From assembly GCF_001427605.1 (NCBI RefSeq), contig NZ_LMGZ01000007.1, positions 39,147 to 103,146 of the forward strand: a DNA stretch of 64,000 nt. The letters run 5' to 3'. Within the stretch, counting starts at the first letter, position 1. Each line of letters opens with the position of its first letter. The position numbers and the translations under genes are program-made. The DNA comes from Devosia sp. Root635. Its GTDB lineage: Bacteria > Pseudomonadota > Alphaproteobacteria > Rhizobiales > Devosiaceae. The notes under the pieces were generated by a model. It ran no database searches. It was not told the origin of the DNA and saw only the letters and a program-made list of their open reading frames with translations. Shown here piece after piece: positions 16,654 through 24,647 of the stretch.

Positions 16654-18174
16654 GTGACAGACAAGGGGGACCTTCCGAACAATGTGCGGAAGGTAGTGAA
16701 TGATCCGGCGCGGCTGGGTGCGCTGGCGGCGCTGGACGTGGTCGATAGCCACGCGGATGCGGATTTCGAGCGTTTGAGCCGGACCGCCGCGTTTATCTTC
16801 AAGACCGAAATTGCCCTAGTGACGCTTATCGACAAGGAGCGGCAATGGTTTCGCGCATGCTTCGGCGTGAACGATGTCACCGAGGCTTTGACCGAGACTT
16901 CGTTCTGTGCCCATGCCATCGCGCTGCCGGGGGACGAAGATACGCTGATCGTGCTGGATGCGGCCAGGGACGAGCGCTTCAAGAATAATCCATTGGTGAC
17001 CGGATGGCCGGGTATCCGCTTTTATGCCGGCGCGGCGGTGATCGTGAACGGGCAGAAGGTGGGCTCGCTCTGCGTCATCAGCAGTCAGCCCCGCGAAGCG
17101 CTGGAGCCCGGCATGGCCGAGCAACTGGTGAGCCTGGCGGCGCTGAGTTCAACCCTCTTTGCCCTTAAGGACGAGGCGCGGGTGCGCGCGCGCACCGCCG
17201 CTGCGTTGGTCCGGGAGGAGTGGCGCCACGCGCTGACGCTGGAAGCCGGCAAGGTGGGAAGCTGGGTGTGGGACGTGCGGACCGGCGAAGTCGCCTGCAA
17301 CGACACGTTCCGCCGCATGTATGACTTGCCGGAAGGCGAGACGGTGCGGATCGAGCACGTGCTGGGCGCAACCCATCCCGGTGACCGGCCGATGGTGGAC
17401 GCCAGTATCGAAGCCAGCTTTCGCGATGGCGAGGACTATGGCGCCGAAGCCCGCATAGCCGCCACCGGGCGCTGGCTCACCATGCGCGGCCGCGTCTACC
17501 AGCGCGATGCCGAGGGCAAGCCGCTGGTGATGATGGGTGTCGCCATCGATATCTCCGAAAACAAGCAAAGCGCCGAGCATACGCGGCTGTTGCTGCGCGA
17601 ACTCAATCACCGGGTGAAAAATACCCTGGCGATGATCCAGTCGGTGGCGCGCCAGACGATCCGTCAGAATCCCGATCCCCAGGATTTCATCGAGGCCTTT
17701 TCGGGGCGGCTGCGCACCATTTCGGATGCCCATGTGCTGCTGGCCGATCGCGACTGGTCTGGCGTACAGCTCTATGAAGTCATCGCTTCCCAGCTCGGGC
17801 CGGGCTTCCGAACCGAGCCCGATCGCGCCGAGGTCCGCGGCGAGGATGTGGAATTGCCGGCCGACCACGCGCTGGGGCTGGGGCTGATCCTGCACGAGCT
17901 GACCACCAATGCCCACCGCTACGGCGCGTGGTCGGACGACGAGGGGACGGTGAGCATCGACTGGGAGATCAAGGCCCGGCCGGAGCGCGGGCTGTCGCTC
18001 ACCTGGCGCGAAAGCGGCGGGCCGGATGTGCTGCAGCCGGCCGAATATGGCATGGGCGTAAGGCTGATCGAACGCAGTCTCGCCAAGGTGCTCGACAGCG
18101 AGGTCAAGCTCAGCTTCGACCCCGATGGCGTGGTCGCCCATATCTGGATGCCGCTGCCGGCCGAGCAGGACTAG
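16654..18174 (+). CDS. GAF-PAS HWE histidine kinase
   Basis: A 506-residue cytoplasmic kinase. A GAF domain (about 25-170: LVTLIDKERQWFRACFG, SFCAHAI, VGSLCVIS) is followed by a PAS/PAC domain (about 190-305). The HWE core has LLRELNHRVKNTLAMIQSVA with H319, HELTTNAHRYGAW, and a WRESGGP end. The GTG at 16654 is chosen because an EcfG promoter (16575-16599) would start the transcript after the earlier TTG at 16582. The GAF block with FCAHAI matches sensor kinases linked to light or redox sensing, but no chromophore Cys can be assigned. Confidence 0.9.
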   Translation: MTDKGDLPNNVRKVVNDPARLGALAALDVVDSHADADFERLSRTAAFIFKTEIALVTLIDKERQWFRACFGVNDVTEALTETSFCAHAIALPGDEDTLIVLDAARDERFKNNPLVTGWPGIRFYAGAAVIVNGQKVGSLCVISSQPREALEPGMAEQLVSLAALSSTLFALKDEARVRARTAAALVREEWRHALTLEAGKVGSWVWDVRTGEVACNDTFRRMYDLPEGETVRIEHVLGATHPGDRPMVDASIEASFRDGEDYGAEARIAATGRWLTMRGRVYQRDAEGKPLVMMGVAIDISENKQSAEHTRLLLRELNHRVKNTLAMIQSVARQTIRQNPDPQDFIEAFSGRLRTISDAHVLLADRDWSGVQLYEVIASQLGPGFRTEPDRAEVRGEDVELPADHALGLGLILHELTTNAHRYGAWSDDEGTVSIDWEIKARPERGLSLTWRESGGPDVLQPAEYGMGVRLIERSLAKVLDSEVKLSFDPDGVVAHIWMPLPAEQD

Positions 18175-18180
18175 GCGTCC

Positions 18181-18618
18181 TCACTCCTCTGGCGCGTCGC
18201 TGCCCCCACGGACCAGCAGGTAAGCGGCGAAGGCCACTGCCGGAAGGGCGATAGTCCGCGCCAGCGGCGATTTGAGGACCACCGGCAGTGCCGTCAGGGC
18301 CGCGGTGGTCACGAAGGCGCTCGTCTCGCTCGAGCGGCGTTTGCCGGCCAATTCGCGCCGGCGCCGGCTTTCGCCGATGCGGGTGCCGAGATAGACGGCC
18401 AGCGCCAGCACCAGGAATGCGGCGGCCAGGATCAATGCCGCATAGATGGTGCCGTAGAGATCGGCGAGCGCGAAAAATCCCGCGGCGATCAGGAAGCTCA
18501 CGCCGATCAGCGCCAGCCCGATCATTACCGCATTGACGATGACGGTGTTGCGGACGCGTTCGGTGATCGCTTCGACCTCGATGCCGAGCAGGGCGGCGAG
18601 TGGGGCCAGAAGATGCAT
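18181..18618 (-). CDS. Small membrane protein, holin-like/phage-holin-superfamily type
   Basis: A 145-residue protein with two long hydrophobic hairpin helices (about 27-80: VIVNAVMIGLALIGVSFLI and IYAALILAAAFLVLALAVY) and a weaker pair at the C-terminus (FVTTAALTALPVV, IALPAVAFAAYLLV). A basic stretch ESRRRRELAGKRR sits between them. Related proteins are labelled phage holin family, but here it follows a DUF883 gene by two bases in a stress operon, so a chromosomal envelope-stress role is more likely than lysis. Confidence 0.75.
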   Translation of the reverse strand: MHLLAPLAALLGIEVEAITERVRNTVIVNAVMIGLALIGVSFLIAAGFFALADLYGTIYAALILAAAFLVLALAVYLGTRIGESRRRRELAGKRRSSETSAFVTTAALTALPVVLKSPLARTIALPAVAFAAYLLVRGGSDAPEE

Positions 18619-18620
18619 GG

Positions 18621-18983
18621 CTAGTGCCGGGACAGCAGCGCGAGAATGAAGCCGATGCCCACCGCGCTGGCCACGGCGGTCAGCGGTTTTTCGCGAATGG
18701 TGTCCTTGAGCTGCTTTTCCAGTGCACTAGCCTGATCCTGCACGTCTTCGACGACATGCTCGGCCTGGCGCTGCAGATGGCTGGCTTCGCTCTTGGCGAC
18801 GGCTTTGACCTCGTTGACCTTGTCATTGCTGAGCCGGCTCAGCGTCGCCGCAATGGCCTTGAGGTCGTCCTGCAGCTGGCCGATCTGGTCTTCGAGCTGG
18901 GCTTCGCGCGCCCTGCTGTTGGCGCGGCTGGCGCGGGCGGCGGCAGGCTTGCGGCCGGGGGCGAGGTCGGATGTGGTAGCCAT
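18621..18983 (-). CDS. DUF883/ElaB-YqjD-like membrane-anchored protein
   Basis: A 120-residue protein. A basic, Ala-rich N-terminus leads into a long amphipathic helix (about 28-95) with many Gln, Glu and Lys. One C-terminal membrane helix (LTAVASAVGIGFILALLSRH) ends it. ElaB/YqjD proteins of this plan are stationary-phase, inner-membrane, ribosome-associated proteins in E. coli. The promoter is a perfect EcfG site 30 bases upstream. It is the first gene of a two-gene operon with the holin-like protein. Confidence 0.85.
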   Translation of the reverse strand: MATTSDLAPGRKPAAARASRANSRAREAQLEDQIGQLQDDLKAIAATLSRLSNDKVNEVKAVAKSEASHLQRQAEHVVEDVQDQASALEKQLKDTIREKPLTAVASAVGIGFILALLSRH

Positions 18984-19012
18984 GTGACGCTCCTGTCAAT
19001 TGTCGACGAGTT

Positions 19013-19037
19013 AACGTGCGGAAAACCGGGCGGTTCC
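19013..19037 (-). promoter_or_regulatory. EcfG-type promoter of the DUF883 operon
   Basis: On the minus strand: GGAAC, 16 bases, CGTT, a perfect match. Confidence 0.82.
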
Positions 19038-19185
19038 AATGGATTGGAAGAAAGACACCCCAATGCGCGCTGGGCGCATCGGGGTGGCAAGGGGCGGGTG
19101 AAAGGGGGGCGACTTCCGACCCGCGGGCGCTTCTCACTGCGTGAGAACCAGAGAACTGGCTGCGCCTTTTATGATTACCGGGTGG

Positions 19186-19344
19186 CTAGATGCGCCCCAT
19201 CAAGACGAGGATGAGGATGACAACAAGCACGACACCCAGGATGCCGGACGGAAAGTAGCCGAAGCCGCGCGAATAGCCCCAATTGGGCAGCGCGCCGATC
19301 AGCAGCAGAATGAGGATGATGATGAGAATGGTACCCAAACCCAT
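19186..19344 (-). CDS. DUF3309 small membrane protein
   Basis: A 52-residue protein: helix (GTILIIIILILLLIGALP), a short NWGYSRGFGYFPSG turn, and a second helix (ILGVVLVVILILVLMG). The turn with aromatic and Gly residues is the DUF3309 hallmark. GGAG precedes the ATG. It lies 47 bases after a small unknown gene on the same strand and may share its transcript. Its job is unknown; members are common in rhizobial stress regulons. Confidence 0.82.
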   Translation of the reverse strand: MGLGTILIIILILLLIGALPNWGYSRGFGYFPSGILGVVLVVILILVLMGRI

Positions 19345-19391
19345 GGTCGTTCTCCTTGGTTTTGTTCTTGTGACGCCTGGGGTGCCAGCGG

Positions 19392-19553
19392 CTACAGGAT
19401 GACCAGCATCAAGACGGTGGCGGTGGCCAGGATGAACAGGGCCGGGGTCAATGCCTTGAGCACGTCGCCATAATGGGTCTGCCCGTCATAGCCCTCGGTC
19501 CATACGGCTGCGCGGCTCGCATTCTCGAGTGCCTTGATTTCCATGTGGGTCAT
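19392..19553 (-). CDS. Small unknown protein with C-terminal membrane helix
   Basis: A 53-residue protein I do not recognise. The first half is polar (MTHMEIKALENASRAAV, then WTEGYDGQTHYGD), and the second half is one hydrophobic helix (ALFILATATVLMLVIL) at the very C-terminus, as in tail-anchored proteins. GGAGG lies five bases before the ATG; a longer start at 19580 would add nine residues. An EcfG-like promoter stands about 50 bases upstream. It precedes the DUF3309 gene. Confidence 0.6.
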   Translation of the reverse strand: MTHMEIKALENASRAAVWTEGYDGQTHYGDVLKALTPALFILATATVLMLVIL

Positions 19554-19598
19554 GCCGGCCTCCGCCGCGATCATACGCATTGTTGCGCGTGCCCAAGG

Positions 19599-19624
19599 AA
19601 CGGGGCGGGATCGGCTTTGGTTCC
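19599..19624 (-). promoter_or_regulatory. EcfG-type promoter of the two small membrane genes (17-base spacer)
   Basis: On the minus strand: GGAAC, 17 bases, CGTT. The spacer is one base longer than in the other sites here but within the reported 16-17 range. Confidence 0.6.
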
Positions 19625-19653
19625 GTAGCGGCAATTGAAACAAATGGATGGGC

Positions 19654-20538
19654 CTATTCGACCCGGAGCACATCCACCGATTGGGTGGCCTCGTGCGAAC
19701 CATGCGTCTTGAGCACGCCGACGATGGGCGAGATGTCGGCATAGTCGCGGCCATGGCCGATGCAGATATGGTCCGGCCCGGCGATCATGGCATTGGTGGG
19801 GTCGAACTCGACCCAGCCCACATGCTGGCCGCACCAGGCGCGGATCCAGGCATGCATGGCGTCGGCGCCTTCGAGGCGCGGCCTGCCCGGCGGCGGATTG
19901 GTGCGCAGGAAGCCTGACACGTAGCCGGCCGGGATGCCGATGCCGCGCAGGCCGGCGATCATCACATGGGCGAAGTCCTGGCAGACGCCCTTGCGCAGGG
20001 CAAAGGCCTCGGCCGGCTTGGTTTCGACGTCGGTCGCCTTGGGGTCGTAGACAAAGTCGCGATGGATGGCCATGCAGAGGGCAAGAGCCGAGGCCATCAC
20101 CGACGGCATTTGGGCGGTGACCCGCGCGGCATATTCGGTAATGGCGGGGACGAGCTGCACGCGCGGCGAGGCACCGATGAAATGTTGCGGACTGTCCGGC
20201 TCGATCGACCAGTAGCGGGCAATTTCCTGGCGCAGCCCCTCGCGCGTCGGCGAGAGGTCGGCCGGGGGAAGGACATCCTCGACCTGCACCCGCGCGGTGA
20301 GGCGGATATCCAGATGATCGTGCGGCGTCAGATAGGTCAGCGTGGTGACCGAATTGCCGAAGAAGTCGGCGAAGCTGCTCTCCCGTTGCGGGCGCGGCTC
20401 GAACGAGAGTTCGGTCGCAACGACACGCTGCACACCGGGAATGGTGATCGGCGCCACGCGGATCAGATGGCGGCCGCCATGCACGGTGGCGTCGTAGGCA
20501 TAATGCAGGTCGAGGCGGACATCGTAGAGCATCGCCAT
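19654..20538 (-). CDS. Transglutaminase-like cysteine protease family protein
   Basis: A 294-residue protein. An N-terminal beta-domain (about 1-115) is followed by a transglutaminase-like core. The catalytic Cys is in KGVCQDFAHVM, the His in GADAMHAWIRAWC, and the Asp in WVEFDPTNAM. This is the usual partner of ATP-grasp/alpha-E proteins, and the ATG overlaps the stop of that upstream gene by one base (TGATG). The pair has been proposed to make and cut a peptide or amide bond, with no proven substrate. Downstream ATG 20532 is an alternative start. Confidence 0.9.
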   Translation of the reverse strand: MAMLYDVRLDLHYAYDATVHGGRHLIRVAPITIPGVQRVVATELSFEPRPQRESSFADFFGNSVTTLTYLTPHDHLDIRLTARVQVEDVLPPADLSPTREGLRQEIARYWSIEPDSPQHFIGASPRVQLVPAITEYAARVTAQMPSVMASALALCMAIHRDFVYDPKATDVETKPAEAFALRKGVCQDFAHVMIAGLRGIGIPAGYVSGFLRTNPPPGRPRLEGADAMHAWIRAWCGQHVGWVEFDPTNAMIAGPDHICIGHGRDYADISPIVGVLKTHGSHEATQSVDVLRVE

Positions 20539-22949
20539 CACACGAAATATGCCGCGGCCACGAGGCCGGCCAGCATGCCGAGATCGGCGGCCAGCTTGTG
20601 GAGGCGATCGGGGGTCATGGCGGCGGGCTCGGCTATGCGCAGGTCGGTCTCGATCTGCAGGGCCGCCTTCGCGGCGGGTGAAAGCTGTCCGTCGTCGATA
20701 CCGCCGGGCAGCATCTCGATCTGGGCGCGCAATTCGGTGAGCTGGAAGATGACCGAGCGCGGATTGAGCGGATCGAGCGCCAACAGGTCGATGGCGCTCT
20801 GCGTGCCGGCGCTCACCGAATAGCGGCGGCGGTGCGACATGGCGCTGTCGCCGATTTCGAGCAGCATTTCGAGCGAGCCGTCCGGTGCATCCGTGTTGGT
20901 CAGCCAGGCGGTGATGCGGGCAATCTGGATGGCGCGCTCCAGGCGCCGGCCCAGTTCGAGGAAGCGCCAGCCGGCGAAGCGATACATGTTCTCGTGCACG
21001 AGGCCGGAAAAGCCAGCCAGCTTGCGCAGCAGCACGGTCATGGCGCGGGTGGCGTCGTCGCCAGGCCGGATGCGGGTGGCGAAAAGCTGCGCAGTCTTCT
21101 GCAGATCGTTGAGCGCCAGCCAGCCATCGGGCGAAAAGCGGTCGCGGATTTGCCCGGCGCTGTGCACGGCGCTGTCGATGGAGGCGAGCAGGCCCTTCGG
21201 CATGGCCTCACCGGCATCGACATCGATGCTGCCGAGGAAGGCGGCGCAATGGGTCAGGATGGGTAGGTCGGCCTTGCTGAGTTCGGCGAGGCGCACATTG
21301 TAGGCGCGCAGGATGCGCACCGTGGCTTCGCAGCGCTCGGCATAGCGGCCCAGCCAGATGAGGTTATCGGCAGCGCGGCTGGGCAGGCTGCCGGGCGAGT
21401 TGCGCACCAGCTTGCGGCCGTCCTGCAGCAACAGCGACACCCGCTCGACCGGTTTGGACGACAGCACCCAGACGTCCGCAGCGTGGCCGCCGCGCTGCAT
21501 GGCGATGGCTGAGGTGTCGAGCGTCGAGCCGACACGGGCGAAGCCGCCCGGCATGATGGTCCAGCCATCCGCGGTGCGGGCGGCGTAGACGCGCAGGGTG
21601 ATCGGGCGCGGCTGCAGCTTACCATCGACATAGACGGGGGCGGTCGAGAGACGCACCGGCTCCTGGCCGACATAGTCGGCGCCATTGGCGCGGATGCGCT
21701 CGATCAGGGCAGCCTTTTGTTCTGATGGAATGGACGAGCCGAGCGCAGTGCCGCGCAGGTCGTCGAAGGGCAGGGTAGTGGCGAAGGCGGGGCCGATCAG
21801 CAGGTTGTTGAAATTGTCGATGACGTGGCTTTGCTCGCCCGGCTGGCCGCACCACCAGGTGGCGATTTCGGGCAGTTGCAGGTCCTCGCCCAGCAGCTTC
21901 TGCGCCAGTCGCGGCATGAAGGCGGCGAGGGCGCGGGTTTCGAGCAGGCCGGTGCCCAGTGCGTTTATCATCGAGATAGAGCCGTGGCGGACGGCTTCCA
22001 CCATGCCCGGCGTGCCGATATGGCTGTCGTAGCGCAGTTCGAGCGGATCGACGAAGCTGGCATCCACGCGACGCCATAGCACGCTGAGCGGCTTGGGGCC
22101 GGCGACGGTCCGCACCATGACATTGCCGTCCTCGATGACGAGGTCTTCGCCTTCCAGCAGCATCAGGCCGAGATAGCGAGCGATATAGGCGTGCTCGAAA
22201 TAGGTCTCGTTGAGCTGGCCGGGCGTCAATATGCCGACGCGGCCGCCATCGCGCTTGGCGCCGGCGAACAGCGTGTCGCGGAAGCCGCGGAAGAAGCCGG
22301 CGAGGCGATGGACGTTCATGTCCGCATAGATGTCGGACAGCGCACGGGTGGTGGCGACACGGTTTTCCAGCGCGAAGCCGGCACCCGAAGGCGCCTGGGC
22401 GCGGTCGCCCAGCACCCACCAGGCGCCATCGGGGCCGCGGCCCAGCTCGAAGGCACAGAAATGCAGGTAGTGACCGCTGACCGGTTTCACCCCCACCAAG
22501 GGGCGGAGGAACTCGCCGTTGCGCGCCACCAGGTCAGGCGGCAGCAGGCCTTGCTGAACAAGCTGGTTGTCGCCGTAGATATCGGCAATGACGGTTTCGA
22601 GCAGCTCGGCGCGCTGGATCAGTCCGGCACTGATGGTCGACCAGTCGGCCTCGGCGATCAGCAGCGGTACATGCGCCAGCGGCCAGTCGCGTTCCTTGCC
22701 CTCGGCGCCGTCATATTTGCGGTAGAACACGCCGGCATCGCGCAGATACTGGTCGGCGCGCTCGAAGCGGGCCGCCAGCTCGGTGGGGCCGAGCCGGTCG
22801 AAGGCGGCCATGAGCTCTGACCAGCCCGGACGGATATTGCCCTCGGGGTCGATCATCTCGTCAGGCACGCCGGGCTGCATGCGGTAGTCAGCAACAATGC
22901 CGGGTCCCGCCGGCGGCGTGCCCATCGAGTTTTGATTCCGCGTGCTCAT
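20538..22949 (-). CDS. Circularly permuted ATP-grasp / alpha-E fusion protein
   Basis: An 803-residue fusion. About residues 30-490 form the circularly permuted ATP-grasp ligase (blocks GRVGILTPGQLNETYFEHAY, VIEDGNVMVRT, MINALGTGLLETRAL). About 495-800 form the all-helical alpha-E domain (SRAADNLIWLGRYAERCEATVR, FSGLVHENMYR, GWRFLELGRRLERA). In many bacteria these are two genes; here they are one reading frame. It is coupled to the transglutaminase-like gene. A peptide-ligating function is predicted from the ATP-grasp fold, not shown. No other genes between 20.5 and 23 kb suggest the substrate. Confidence 0.9.
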   Translation of the reverse strand: MSTRNQNSMGTPPAGPGIVADYRMQPGVPDEMIDPEGNIRPGWSELMAAFDRLGPTELAARFERADQYLRDAGVFYRKYDGAEGKERDWPLAHVPLLIAEADWSTISAGLIQRAELLETVIADIYGDNQLVQQGLLPPDLVARNGEFLRPLVGVKPVSGHYLHFCAFELGRGPDGAWWVLGDRAQAPSGAGFALENRVATTRALSDIYADMNVHRLAGFFRGFRDTLFAGAKRDGGRVGILTPGQLNETYFEHAYIARYLGLMLLEGEDLVIEDGNVMVRTVAGPKPLSVLWRRVDASFVDPLELRYDSHIGTPGMVEAVRHGSISMINALGTGLLETRALAAFMPRLAQKLLGEDLQLPEIATWWCGQPGEQSHVIDNFNNLLIGPAFATTLPFDDLRGTALGSSIPSEQKAALIERIRANGADYVGQEPVRLSTAPVYVDGKLQPRPITLRVYAARTADGWTIMPGGFARVGSTLDTSAIAMQRGGHAADVWVLSSKPVERVSLLLQDGRKLVRNSPGSLPSRAADNLIWLGRYAERCEATVRILRAYNVRLAELSKADLPILTHCAAFLGSIDVDAGEAMPKGLLASIDSAVHSAGQIRDRFSPDGWLALNDLQKTAQLFATRIRPGDDATRAMTVLLRKLAGFSGLVHENMYRFAGWRFLELGRRLERAIQIARITAWLTNTDAPDGSLEMLLEIGDSAMSHRRRYSVSAGTQSAIDLLALDPLNPRSVIFQLTELRAQIEMLPGGIDDGQLSPAAKAALQIETDLRIAEPAAMTPDRLHKLAADLGMLAGLVAAAYFV

Positions 22950-23002
22950 GGCCTACCAGAAGCGCGGCGGCCGACGCAGGTCAAGCGTCAGTCATGGATC
23001 AT

Positions 23003-24586
23003 TCACGCCATCACGTCGATAGACTGCCGCTGGCGCAGCATTTCGAGGAAAATCCGGTAGTCCTTGTCGAACTGGGTGCGGGCGGCGGGCGCCGGGGCGC
23101 GGGTGCTACCGGCCTGCTGCATGGCGAGGCACGCGGCGTCGAGGCTGGGATAGAGGCCGGCGGCGGTGGCGGCGACCATGGCCATGCCGAGCAGGGTCGC
23201 GTCTTTGGCTGAAGACTCGACCACGGTGCAACCGGTGGCATCGGCGTAAAGCTCCATCAGCACGGCATTCTTGGTGTGGCCGCCGGTGACGTGCAGCGTA
23301 TCGATAGCGTAGCCGCGGGTGTTGAGGGTTTCGAGGATGTGGCGGACGCCCAGGGCGATGGAAACCGCGGTGCGCCAATAGAGGCGGCACAGCGAGTCGA
23401 AGTCGCTGTCGAGCGTGAGGCCGGAGATGACGCCGAGGGCAAAGGGATCGCCCAAAGGTGAGCGGTTGCCGTGGAAATCGGGCAGGACATGCAGGCGATC
23501 GGCCAGTGACAGGCCCTCGCGCTGGCGCAGTTCCATGATGCGCCGGGCGATGCGGTGGTGCATTTGCGGGGTGGGTTCGCCACCGGCACCATGCCAGCGG
23601 ATGATGTGATCGAGCAGGGCGCCGGTGGCGGATTGACCGCCTTCGTTGAGCCATACGCCGGGCAGGACGGCGCCGAAATAGGGGCCCCAGACGCCAGACG
23701 TTGGTCGGTCTTCGGCCGAGAGCGCCATGACGCAACTGGAGGTGCCGGCGATGAGCGCCAGGTGGCGGTCGATGGTGTCGACATCGTGGGTGAAGGCGCC
23801 GAGTACGCCGAGCGCGCCGGCATGGGCGTCGATGAGCCCGGCGCCGACGCGGCAGGCGGTGGTGAGGCCGAGTTCGGCTGCCGCAGTTTCGGTCAGTGGG
23901 CCGAGATCGGTGCCGACGGGGCTGGCCTTGGCAGGCAGGGCGGCCTTGTCGAGTAGGTCTTCGAGGCCCACGGAGGCGAGGAAATCGGGCTGCCAGCCGG
24001 CTTCGGTATGGGCCAGGTAGGTCCATTTGCAGGTAAGGGTCGACTGGCTGCGGGCGAGCGAGCCGGTGGCTTTCCAGGAGAGGAAATCGGCCAGGTCGAA
24101 CATCATGCCGGCGCGGTCCCAGGAGCTTTTCATGTGGCGTTTCAACCACATAAGCTTGGGCGCTTCCATTTCCGGCGACATGACTCCGCCGGCATAGGCG
24201 AGGACGAGATGGCCGGTGGCGGTGCATTCCTCCGCTTCGGCGAGGGCGCGGTGATCGAGCCAGACGATGGTGTCCCAGCGGTCTTCGCCATTGGTGGAGA
24301 CGGTGACGGGCCGGCCCTCGGCGTCGCGGACGACGAGGGAGCAGGTGGCGTCGAAGCTGAGGCCGACGACGTGGCTGGGATCGGCGCCGGCCTGGGTCAT
24401 GGCCGCGCGCACGGCGGCGCCGACGGCGGCCCAGATCTGGGTGCTGTCATGCTCGGCAAGATTGGCGTCGGTGCGGTTCATGGCGAGCGGAAATTCGGCC
24501 CGTGCCAATAGGTTACCTTGTGCGGTCAGCACGCCGGCCCGGGCACTTCCGGTGCCCACGTCCACTGCCACAAGCAGGCTTTGCAT
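23003..24586 (-). CDS. FGGY-family pentulose kinase (D-ribulokinase-like)
   Basis: A 527-residue sugar kinase with the phosphate 1 motif VDVGTGSARAGV at the start, TSSCVMALS and GGQSATGALLDHII in the middle, and TGGHTKNAVLMELYADATG near the end. The block LPDFHGNRSPLGDP is typical of the D-ribulokinase branch (FGGY/YDR109C) and less so of xylulokinases. It phosphorylates a ketopentose made by the mannitol/arabitol dehydrogenase encoded just upstream (61 bases). It ends the smo polyol operon. The exact sugar is inferred. Confidence 0.87.
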   Translation of the reverse strand: MQSLLVAVDVGTGSARAGVLTAQGNLLARAEFPLAMNRTDANLAEHDSTQIWAAVGAAVRAAMTQAGADPSHVVGLSFDATCSLVVRDAEGRPVTVSTNGEDRWDTIVWLDHRALAEAEECTATGHLVLAYAGGVMSPEMEAPKLMWLKRHMKSSWDRAGMMFDLADFLSWKATGSLARSQSTLTCKWTYLAHTEAGWQPDFLASVGLEDLLDKAALPAKASPVGTDLGPLTETAAAELGLTTACRVGAGLIDAHAGALGVLGAFTHDVDTIDRHLALIAGTSSCVMALSAEDRPTSGVWGPYFGAVLPGVWLNEGGQSATGALLDHIIRWHGAGGEPTPQMHHRIARRIMELRQREGLSLADRLHVLPDFHGNRSPLGDPFALGVISGLTLDSDFDSLCRLYWRTAVSIALGVRHILETLNTRGYAIDTLHVTGGHTKNAVLMELYADATGCTVVESSAKDATLLGMAMVAATAAGLYPSLDAACLAMQQAGSTRAPAPAARTQFDKDYRIFLEMLRQRQSIDVMA

Positions 24587-24647
24587 CTGGGATCGAGCGC
24601 CCTCTTCTCGGTTTGGGCGCGAAGGTAGCGGATGGACGGGGACGGGG

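Noticed and set aside
18181..18618. Prophage lysis gene (holin)
   Set aside because: There are no other phage genes near. It follows a DUF883 gene in an EcfG operon, so a host membrane-stress protein is more likely.
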